A stretch of DNA of 21,630 nucleotides from JBDKGH01 sp039798265 (lineage in GTDB: Bacteria > Bacteroidota > Bacteroidia > Flavobacteriales_D > Sanyastnellaceae): contig JBDKGH010000133.1 of the NCBI GenBank assembly GCA_039798265.1, positions 1-21,630 on the forward strand. The letters are read 5' to 3'. The translations under genes and the position numbers were made by a program. Shown in pieces: positions 15,785-21,630 of the stretch (positions are counted from its first letter, which is position 1; each line of letters starts with the position of its first letter). Below the pieces are notes generated by a model, which worked only from the letters and a program-made list of their open reading frames with translations, was not told the DNA's origin and searched no databases.

Positions 15785-16991
15785 GCAATCTGACACGGGC
15801 AAGAAACGCATCATTGTCGTTTTTCTTGCCTTGGCTGCCATTTTTATTGCCGCCAGCACCAAACCTGTGAAGGATCCGAGTAAAACCTTCACCCTCGTGC
15901 TTGACGCCGGACACGGAGGTAAAGACCCCGGTAACCTAGGCACTGGAAACCACAAAAAGACCGAAAAAGACATTTCCCTCGACGTGGTGCTCGAATTAGG
16001 AAAGTTTATCGAAGAAGCCTATCCTGACGTCGAAATCGTCTATACGCGATCTACCGACATCTTCCCTACACTCAAGGAACGCGTGGATATTGCGAATAAA
16101 TCAAAGGCCGACCTTTTCATTTCGGTTCACTGCAATGCCAATGACAACAAAGAAGCCTACGGTGCCGAAACTTTTGTCATGGGATTACACAAATCCGAAG
16201 AAAGCTTGAAAACAGCTATGCGTGAAAACGCGTCTATCTTCCTTGAAGAAAACCACGAAAACGATTACGCAGGTTTCGATCCCAATAACCCAGATACCTA
16301 TATCGCGATGAGTCTACGAGAAAATATTTTTCTCGATCACAGCCTCAATCTCGCTAAAAAGGTGCAAGACCAATTCCGCACTCGTGTAGGACGAAAAGAC
16401 CGCGGAGTAAAACAAGCGGGTTATTATGTGATCAGTTTCACCAATATGCCGAGCGTATTGATCGAACTAGGGTTTCTAACCAACTCTGCAGAGGAAAATT
16501 TCTTGCATTCTAAAGAGGGTAAAAACTATATGTCTTCTGCCATCTTCCGCGCCTTCAAAGAGTTCCGCGAAAAGATTGATTCGGGCAAAGGCCAGTCTAT
16601 TCCTCAAAACCAAGCCATTAAAGTACCCACCGACGATAAAAGCACCCCCAACGCAAGCGCTAACCCAACGGCGAATAACAACACCGCTAAAGATGCTCAG
16701 GGTATTATTTGGAGAGAAGTGCCCACGGGTATAAAATACCAGGTACAACTGCTCACCGCAAACAAACAAGTGAGCAAAAAATCACCCGAACTGAAAGGCC
16801 TTACGCGAGTAGATGAAATTGCCGCGAATGGCGTTTATAAATACTTTGCGGGCAGCACCGCGAGTTACCGCGAGGCCAAAGCCAACCTGCAAATTGTTAA
16901 AGACAAAGGCTTCAAAGATGCTTTTATCGTAGCTTTCGAAAACGGTAAAAAAATCGACCTCAACCAAGCCATCGCCAAAAGCAACCAATAA
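15762..16991 (+). CDS. N-acetylmuramoyl-L-alanine amidase with SPOR-like tail
   Basis: This enzyme cleaves the amide bond between N-acetylmuramic acid and L-alanine in peptidoglycan (Amidase_3 family, zinc dependent, periplasmic). Numbered from the 15762 start (409 residues), the zinc and catalytic residues are His51 in LDAGHGGKD, Glu68 in KTEKDISL, His123 in SVHCNA and Glu235 in IELGFLTN. A hydrophobic segment (about 16-32) is a signal or anchor, and residues 278-318 form a polar N/P/T-rich linker. Residues 325-396 look like a SPOR domain (YQVQLLT ... YKYFAGS ... GFKDAFIVAF), which binds denuded glycan at division sites. An upstream ATG at 15738 adds eight residues, but it lies only four bases after the -7 element. 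The stop overlaps mlaD by one base. Confidence 0.93.
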   Translation: MHNLSTSKQSDTGKKRIIVVFLALAAIFIAASTKPVKDPSKTFTLVLDAGHGGKDPGNLGTGNHKKTEKDISLDVVLELGKFIEEAYPDVEIVYTRSTDIFPTLKERVDIANKSKADLFISVHCNANDNKEAYGAETFVMGLHKSEESLKTAMRENASIFLEENHENDYAGFDPNNPDTYIAMSLRENIFLDHSLNLAKKVQDQFRTRVGRKDRGVKQAGYYVISFTNMPSVLIELGFLTNSAEENFLHSKEGKNYMSSAIFRAFKEFREKIDSGKGQSIPQNQAIKVPTDDKSTPNASANPTANNNTAKDAQGIIWREVPTGIKYQVQLLTANKQVSKKSPELKGLTRVDEIAANGVYKYFAGSTASYREAKANLQIVKDKGFKDAFIVAFENGKKIDLNQAIAKSNQ

Positions 16992-18040
16992 TGAAAGTAT
17001 CTAGAGAATTTTTAATCGGTGTAGTGGTTGTAGGCGCTATTGCCCTTTTATATATCGGCATCAATTTTTTAAAGGGCGTCAATCTCTTTGCGCGTCAAAA
17101 AAAATTCTACGCCGTTTATGAAAACGTTGCCGGCATCGTTCCTTCAAACGCGGTTATTCTCAATGGATACAAAATTGGCACTGTTTCCAATGTCGAAATG
17201 AATTCTTCTGGAAATGGAACCCTAGTAGTAGAAGTAGTCATCAACGACGCTAACCTCAGTATTCCGGCTGATACGAAGTTGCAAATTTTTGACGCCGATC
17301 TCTTTGGTGGAAAAGCCATTCAAATTATGCTCGGAGACAGCACTGTTCTCGCTGAAAACAAAGACACGCTTCAAGGTTTTGTAGCTCTTGGCCTTACGGA
17401 AACCATCAAAAATGAAATAGAGCCACTGAAACAAAAAACCAGTGATCTTTTTGCCACCGTGGACAGTGTGCTCAGTGGATTAAACGGCATGTTTCAGGGA
17501 AACTCCGCCAAAGGTCTTCCCGCCATTTTTGAAAGCGTTAAAAACACGATGAGCAACCTGGAAAATACTTCCCAATCGCTCAATGACTTGCTTGTCAAAA
17601 ACAATCCCAAAATAAGCTCTATCCTCGACAATGTTAACTCCATCAGTTCCAACCTGAAGGACAATAACGAGGAGCTTTCTAATGTGATCAAAAACGCCAA
17701 TAGCATATCCGATTCGCTTGCCAAGCTCAATCTAGCAGCCACTATGCTCAAAGTTGATCGAGCTCTTGGCGATTTTGAACTTATTCTCAATAAAGTCAAT
17801 AATGGCGAAGGTTCCTTGGGCCAACTGGTTAACAATGACAGTTTGCACACTGAATTGGTGAACGCCTCTCATAGCCTCGACCTTTTGCTCGACGATATGC
17901 GCACTCATCCTAAGCGCTATCTCAGCTTCTCACTTATCAGCCGTCGCGAACGTGCAGAACTCTCCAAGCGTGAGCTAGAGCAGATTCGCACCGAAATAGA
18001 CGAGCTCATTAAAGAGAAAGAAGCCAAAGGCGAAAAGTAA
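16991..18040 (+). CDS. MlaD-like MCE domain protein
   Basis: MCE proteins are periplasmic, inner-membrane-anchored rings that ferry phospholipids between the membranes. This 349-residue protein has one N-terminal transmembrane helix (about 8-26), an MCE domain (about 38-115: FYAVYENVAGIVPSNAVILNGYKIG split by family pattern, then DADLFGGKAIQI), and a long polar helical region (about 135-300) rich in Ser, Asn and Leu that may form a coiled needle. It ends with HPKRYLSFSLI and a charged helix. No mlaE permease or mlaF ATPase lies in the window, so partners must be elsewhere. Coupling to the amidase by a one-base overlap suggests joint control of wall and membrane maintenance (inference). Confidence 0.9.
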   Translation: MKVSREFLIGVVVVGAIALLYIGINFLKGVNLFARQKKFYAVYENVAGIVPSNAVILNGYKIGTVSNVEMNSSGNGTLVVEVVINDANLSIPADTKLQIFDADLFGGKAIQIMLGDSTVLAENKDTLQGFVALGLTETIKNEIEPLKQKTSDLFATVDSVLSGLNGMFQGNSAKGLPAIFESVKNTMSNLENTSQSLNDLLVKNNPKISSILDNVNSISSNLKDNNEELSNVIKNANSISDSLAKLNLAATMLKVDRALGDFELILNKVNNGEGSLGQLVNNDSLHTELVNASHSLDLLLDDMRTHPKRYLSFSLISRRERAELSKRELEQIRTEIDELIKEKEAKGEK

Positions 18041-18062
18041 GCTCCTTCTCCTTTTTACTGTA

Positions 18063-18097
18063 ATTCACAATGGACCGCTCCTTTGTGAATCATTTTT
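18063..18097 (+). terminator. terminator after the amidase-mlaD unit
   Basis: ATTCACAA (18063-18070) and TTGTGAAT (18083-18090) form an eight-pair stem with a 12-base loop, followed by a run of five T (18093-18097). It begins about 22 bases after the mlaD stop. The stem is A/T-rich, so termination may be partial. Its T-run overlaps the -33 element of the next promoter. Confidence 0.65.
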
Positions 18098-18129
18098 GTG
18101 GTGTTTCACGCCAAAGAACTGTATTTTTG
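18096..18129 (+). promoter_or_regulatory. promoter of the Hdr-like / HAD / fabG unit
   Basis: TATTTTTG at 18122-18129 is an exact TAnnTTTG. TTG at 18096-18098 lies 23 bases upstream, at the long end of the known spacing range. Transcription would start near 18133-18136, about 18-20 bases before the ATG at 18154. Placement directly after a terminator hairpin supports it as the start of a separate unit. Confidence 0.6.
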
Positions 18130-18153
18130 AAAGCTTAAAGACCTTATAAACCT

Positions 18154-19479
18154 ATGATCGCTCAGGTTATCTTTTTGGTATTACTCGGTGTTGCCTCCTT
18201 TTTCGCTTACAAACGCTTTGTTTTTGTAAAAAGAAATATTCTTCTCGGCAGAAATGTTGAAGTAGGTGGCGATAAAAATCAACGTTGGAACACCATGTTC
18301 CGCGTTGCTCTTGGACAAGGAAAAATGTTCAGCCGCCCTTTCGCTGCGGTAATGCACGTTTTTATCTATGTCGGTTTCATTATTATCAATATTGAAGTCA
18401 TCGAAATTATTGTCGATGGCATCTTCGGCACGCACCGCTTTTTAAGCTTCCTCGGTGGATTTTACAACTTCCTCATTGGCAGCTTCGAAGTATTGGCCTT
18501 CTTAGTACTGGTTTCATGTGTAGCCTTTTTCTCCAGAAGGAACATCATCAAACTTCGCCGTTTCTGGATGCCAGAAATGACCGCTTGGCCAAGAAATGAT
18601 GCCAACATCATTCTGATAACTGAAATTCTCTTGATGACCGCATTCCTTTTCATGAATGCTGCCGATTATCAATTGCAATTGAATCAAAACGAACATTACG
18701 CCCACGGCAATCACTTGCTCGGTGCTTTTCCAATTTCTTCTCACCTCACCGCCATCATCGGAAATATGTCCGATGCTTCATTAATCATGATCGAACGCGG
18801 ATGTTGGTGGTTTCACATCATCGGTATTCTAGCGTTTACGGTGTACCTCACCTACTCCAAGCACTTGCACATCATCCTCGCTTTCCCCAATACTTATTAC
18901 TCTAAACTGCAAAATGCGGGTTCGTTTAACAACCTCGAATCGGTGACCCGCGAAGTAAAGTTGATGATGGATCCCAATGCCGATCCCTATGCCGCTGCGC
19001 CAGCCACTGACGCACCTCAGCGCTTTGGAGCAAAAGATGTATTCGATTTGTCATGGGTGCAATTGATGAGCGCTTACTCGTGCACAGAGTGCGGCCGCTG
19101 TACATCTGCTTGTCCTGCTAACCAAACAGGAAAGCTACTTTCACCGCGTAAAATAATGATGGACACCCGCGATCGACTCGAGGCCGTAGGTACCGCCATG
19201 GATAGCAACAATGGTCAATGGCAAGACGATGGTAAATCGCTCATTCGTGATTACATCTCTGAAGAAGAAATTTGGGCGTGCACTACATGTAACGCCTGCA
19301 CAGATGCTTGTCCGGTGAACATCAATCCTATGGAAATCATCGTAGATCTTCGTCGCTACTTGATCATGGAAGAATCAAAATCGCCCGATAGCATTACCGC
19401 TATGTTCAATAACATTGAAAACAACGGAGCTCCTTGGGCATTCTCTCCTGCAGACCGCGGCAACTGGGCAAACAACTAA
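18154..19479 (+). CDS. membrane 4Fe-4S dicluster protein, HdrC/NarI-like
   Basis: The N-terminal half of this 441-residue protein has about five hydrophobic segments (near 1-20, 64-90, 107-126, 150-170, 217-243), with histidines in or by them (His68, His221, His237, His239) that could bind heme b as in NarI or DsrM. The C-terminal half has two complete [4Fe-4S] motifs: Cys310, 313, 316, 320 (CTECGRCTSACP) and Cys376, 379, 382, 386 (CTTCNACTDACP). This is the architecture of membrane electron carriers that link the quinone pool to heterodisulfide-reductase-type catalytic subunits. The matching CCG-domain subunit is encoded two genes downstream. The acceptor is unknown; heme binding is inferred. 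Confidence 0.85.
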   Translation: MIAQVIFLVLLGVASFFAYKRFVFVKRNILLGRNVEVGGDKNQRWNTMFRVALGQGKMFSRPFAAVMHVFIYVGFIIINIEVIEIIVDGIFGTHRFLSFLGGFYNFLIGSFEVLAFLVLVSCVAFFSRRNIIKLRRFWMPEMTAWPRNDANIILITEILLMTAFLFMNAADYQLQLNQNEHYAHGNHLLGAFPISSHLTAIIGNMSDASLIMIERGCWWFHIIGILAFTVYLTYSKHLHIILAFPNTYYSKLQNAGSFNNLESVTREVKLMMDPNADPYAAAPATDAPQRFGAKDVFDLSWVQLMSAYSCTECGRCTSACPANQTGKLLSPRKIMMDTRDRLEAVGTAMDSNNGQWQDDGKSLIRDYISEEEIWACTTCNACTDACPVNINPMEIIVDLRRYLIMEESKSPDSITAMFNNIENNGAPWAFSPADRGNWANN

Positions 19480-19491
19480 TTTTTTTCCAAG

Positions 19492-19914
19492 ATGGTAGAG
19501 TTACTTGATGCAGAAGAAAACGGAAAAAAAATTTCCCCTGTACTTCCCGAACACATCAAAAATTTTTTGATTGATATCGATGGTACAGTAGGCGAAGATA
19601 TTCCCAACGAAGAACCCGAGCGCATGGAAGATGCCGCGGTATTTCCCGATGCATTAGCCAAGTGCAATCAATGGTACGCAGAAGGACATGTCATCTTCTT
19701 TTTTACCTCACGCACGGAAGCTCATCGCGAAGTAACGGAACGTTGGTTGAAGAAAAGTGGATTCAATTACCACGGCATCATTTTCGGAAAACCGCGCGGT
19801 GGTAATTACCATTGGATAGACAACCACATGGTGCGCGCCACTCGCTTCGAAGGAAAATTTACCGACCTGGTAGAAAAAGAAATGACCATCCAGGTTTTCA
19901 AATCAGAAGAATAA
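19492..19914 (+). CDS. small HAD-superfamily phosphatase-like protein
   Basis: This 140-residue soluble protein has the four HAD motifs in order: FLIDIDGTVG with Asp28 and Asp30 (nucleophile and acid/base), FFFTSRT (70-75) with Thr72/Ser73, Lys100 in FGKPRGG, and Asp110 in HWIDNH. It has no room for a cap domain, so it would be a capless HAD, probably acting on an accessible phosphate such as that of a macromolecule or large metabolite (inference). Homologues are sometimes given odd sugar-isomerase names; nothing here supports that. It starts 12 bases after the Hdr-like membrane gene and ends 26 bases before its CCG partner, so it is surely co-transcribed. Substrate unknown. Confidence 0.75.
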   Translation: MVELLDAEENGKKISPVLPEHIKNFLIDIDGTVGEDIPNEEPERMEDAAVFPDALAKCNQWYAEGHVIFFFTSRTEAHREVTERWLKKSGFNYHGIIFGKPRGGNYHWIDNHMVRATRFEGKFTDLVEKEMTIQVFKSEE

Positions 19915-19940
19915 AAACTTAGGAAAAAAAACTCATCTAT

Positions 19941-20732
19941 ATGAGCACCTTGAATATCCGTACAATGGCTGATTTTATGGCAGCAGGCGAAGCTCCAGAA
20001 GTTCTCTTTTGGGTAGGCTGCGCAGGTAGTTTCGACGATCGCGCCAAAAAAATCACCAAAGCCATTGCCAAAATTTTACAACACTGCCAAGTGTCCTTCG
20101 CTATTCTAGGCGCTGAAGAAACGTGCACAGGCGACCCTGCTAAACGAGCAGGTAACGAATTCCTCTTCCAAATGATGGCGATGCAAAACATTGCCGTACT
20201 CAATGGTTATGAGGTGAAAAAAATCGTGACTGGATGCCCGCACTGTTTCAACACGCTGAAAAACGAATACCCCGAATTAGGTGGAACCTATGAAGTGGTG
20301 CATCATACACAATTGATCAACGAGCTCATCCAAGCTGGTAAGCTCACCATCGAAGACAACGAAGCTTTCAAAGGAAAACGTATCACCTTCCACGATCCAT
20401 GTTACCTCGGCAGAGGAAACAATGTGTACGAAGCCCCACGTGAAGTGCTTCAAAAACTGGATGCGGAATTAGTAGAAATGAAACGTTGCCGTACCAACGG
20501 ACTGTGCTGCGGTGCAGGTGGTGCGCAAATGTTTAAAGAAGCCGAAAAAGGAAACAAAGAAGTAAACGTAGAACGCACAGAAGATGCAATCGAAGTAAAA
20601 CCGCACTTCATTGCAACTGGTTGCCCATTTTGCAATACCATGATGACGGATGGTGTAAAACACTTCGAAAAAGAAAACGACATCAAAGTACAAGATATCG
20701 CAGAACTCATAGCTGCTGCGGCCGATCTATAG
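19941..20732 (+). CDS. CCG-domain Fe-S protein, HdrB/GlpC-like
   Basis: Two cysteine-rich CCG domains are visible in this 263-residue protein. The second is canonical: Cys153 (FHDPCYLGR), Cys189-Cys190-Gly191 (LCCGAGG), and Cys228/Cys231 (GCPFC). The first is altered: Cys27 (VGCAGSF), Cys62 in ETCTGDPAKR where CCG is expected, and Cys99/Cys102 (GCPHC). In HdrB such cysteines bind non-cubane [4Fe-4S] clusters that reduce disulfides; related subunits occur in glycerol-3-phosphate and lactate oxidation. With one domain degenerate, perhaps only one catalytic cluster remains. It is the likely catalytic partner of the membrane Fe-S protein encoded at 18154-19479. Start at 19941 is kept because internal Met9 and Met13 lie within the same leader segment. 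Confidence 0.85.
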   Translation: MSTLNIRTMADFMAAGEAPEVLFWVGCAGSFDDRAKKITKAIAKILQHCQVSFAILGAEETCTGDPAKRAGNEFLFQMMAMQNIAVLNGYEVKKIVTGCPHCFNTLKNEYPELGGTYEVVHHTQLINELIQAGKLTIEDNEAFKGKRITFHDPCYLGRGNNVYEAPREVLQKLDAELVEMKRCRTNGLCCGAGGAQMFKEAEKGNKEVNVERTEDAIEVKPHFIATGCPFCNTMMTDGVKHFEKENDIKVQDIAELIAAAADL

Positions 20733-20768
20733 AACCTCACTACACTAGCTATCTAATAACATTCAATC

Positions 20769-21515
20769 ATGAAACTACTCGAAGGAAAAGTTGCCTTGAT
20801 CACTGGTGCCTCTCGTGGCATCGGAAAAGGTATCGCTGAGCTTTTTGTTGCTCAAGGTGCTACTGTCATTTTCACTTATGCTTCTTCGGAAGAAAAAGCT
20901 CGCGCTTTTGAAGCCGAATTGGCAGCAAAAGGCGGGAAAGCAAAAGGATATAAAAGTGATGCCGCTAACTATGAAGCTGCTCACCAACTCGTAGATACCA
21001 TCGTAGCCGAATTCGGAACCATCGATATTCTCGTGAACAACGCGGGTATCACTCGCGATACACTCCTCATGCGCATGAGTGAAGAACAGTGGGATGAGGT
21101 GATGCAAGTAAACTTGAAATCAGTATTTAACCTCACGAAAGCGGTGATTAAACCTATGCTGAAAGCAAAATCAGGTTCTATCATCAACATGAGTTCTGTA
21201 GTTGGAGTAAAAGGCAATGCTGGACAAGCCAACTATGCTGCATCAAAAGCGGGTATCATCGGCTTTACCAAAAGCGTAGCTGCCGAATTGGGTTCACGCA
21301 ACATCCGCTGCAACGCCATCGCACCAGGTTTCATTGAAACAGAAATGACTGGCGCTCTCGATGAAAAGGTTGTGCAAGAATGGCGCAATGCTATTCCGCT
21401 TAAACGCGGCGGTAGCCCAGAAGACGTAGCCAATGCTACTCTTTTCCTCGCTTCTAACATGAGCGCCTACATCACCGGCCAAACACTTCACGTGTGTGGC
21501 GGTATGCTCATGTAA
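20769..21515 (+). CDS. fabG: 3-oxoacyl-ACP reductase-type short-chain dehydrogenase
   Basis: FabG reduces 3-oxoacyl-ACP to 3-hydroxyacyl-ACP with NADPH in fatty acid synthesis. The 248-residue protein is a classical SDR: cofactor motif GASRGIG (13-19), NNAG (90-93), and catalytic Asn115, Ser143, Tyr156 and Lys160 (the SSVVG and YAASK segments). GNAGQANYAASKAG and the C-terminal YITGQTLHVCGGM closely match true FabG proteins. No other fatty-acid genes (acpP, fabF, fabD) lie nearby. It follows the CCG protein by 36 bases with no promoter seen, so it is probably read from 18122, and a strong terminator follows. Confidence 0.92.
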   Translation: MKLLEGKVALITGASRGIGKGIAELFVAQGATVIFTYASSEEKARAFEAELAAKGGKAKGYKSDAANYEAAHQLVDTIVAEFGTIDILVNNAGITRDTLLMRMSEEQWDEVMQVNLKSVFNLTKAVIKPMLKAKSGSIINMSSVVGVKGNAGQANYAASKAGIIGFTKSVAAELGSRNIRCNAIAPGFIETEMTGALDEKVVQEWRNAIPLKRGGSPEDVANATLFLASNMSAYITGQTLHVCGGMLM

Positions 21516-21534
21516 TACTTTAGGATTTTTTATT

Positions 21535-21580
21535 ACCCAAAACTTTCAATAAACCTGAAAGTTTTGGGTTCTTTGTTTTT
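21535..21580 (+). terminator. rho-independent terminator after fabG
   Basis: ACCCAAAACTTTCA (21535-21548) and TGAAAGTTTTGGGT (21556-21569) are exact reverse complements, forming a 14-pair stem with a seven-base loop, followed by the T-rich TCTTTGTTTTT (21570-21580). It lies 20 bases after the fabG stop. There is no T-run on the other strand, so it works mainly for the plus strand. Confidence 0.9.
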
Positions 21581-21630
21581 CATTGTTCTAATTTCAGCCG
21601 ACGCTTGAGCATCTTAACTACATATTCTCC
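21580..21630 (-). CDS. possible C-terminal end of a convergent gene (partial)
   Basis: Read on the minus strand from the window edge, one frame is open for 16 codons (peptide GEYVVKMLKRRLKLEQ) and stops with TGA at 21582-21580, just outside the fabG terminator. The other two minus frames close within a few codons. Composition is protein-like (basic and leucine rich), but the piece is too short to identify. Confidence 0.35.
   Translation of the reverse strand, partial: GEYVVKMLKRRLKLEQ

Noticed and set aside
15617..15973. 118-codon minus-strand open frame across the lptD/amidase junction
   Set aside because: It overlaps the signal peptide region of lptD and the amidase N-terminus in other frames; both real genes have strong domain evidence.
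1..21630. Insertion sequences, phage genes, CRISPR arrays, tRNA or rRNA genes
   Set aside because: Looked for and not seen: no transposase or integrase-like protein, no spaced direct repeats and no cloverleaf-like segment, and the genes form a continuous housekeeping layout.

Overview
The window reads as chromosomal DNA of a Bacteroidota member, probably near the Flavobacteriales (lineage below phylum is inference). Supporting signs are matches to the phylum's promoter pattern (TTG about 17-23 nt upstream of TAnnTTTG) in front of several transcription units, mostly weak Shine-Dalgarno sequences, a short 347-residue NuoG, a Bacteroidota-type LptD, and the gene string amidase - MCE protein - Fe-S proteins. 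No mobile element, tRNA, rRNA or CRISPR array was seen. Coding density is very high, and no gene-free stretch exceeds about 190 bases.

Positions 186-13122 hold one compact operon for the whole 14-subunit proton-pumping NADH:quinone oxidoreductase (complex I), nuoA to nuoN in canonical order with nuoC and nuoD unfused. The NADH input module (NuoE, F, G), the connecting Fe-S/quinone module (NuoB, C, D, I) and the membrane arm (NuoA, H, J, K, L, M, N) are all present. Four gene pairs overlap by one base (B/C, F/G, I/J, M/N). A good promoter candidate lies at 122-151, and a long two-way terminator ends the operon at 13145-13190.

Positions 13177-18040 are an envelope region. A minus-strand lptD (outer-membrane LPS insertion) is divergent from a plus-strand pair encoding a SPOR-tailed N-acetylmuramoyl-L-alanine amidase and an MlaD-like MCE lipid-transport protein. 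The two divergent promoters appear to be interlocked: the lptD promoter lies in the amidase 5' end, and the amidase -7 element lies in the lptD leader.

Positions 18063-21580 form a third unit, set off by a hairpin terminator, a promoter and a final terminator. It encodes a membrane HdrC/NarI-like protein with two [4Fe-4S] motifs, a small HAD phosphatase-like protein, an HdrB-like CCG-domain protein and a FabG-type ketoreductase. The first and third look like the two halves of one quinone-linked thiol/disulfide-type oxidoreductase whose substrate cannot be read from the sequence. The HAD gene between them is the least explained part of the window.

Both edges carry short open ends that look like the C-termini of neighbouring genes (1-117 plus; 21580-21630 minus).
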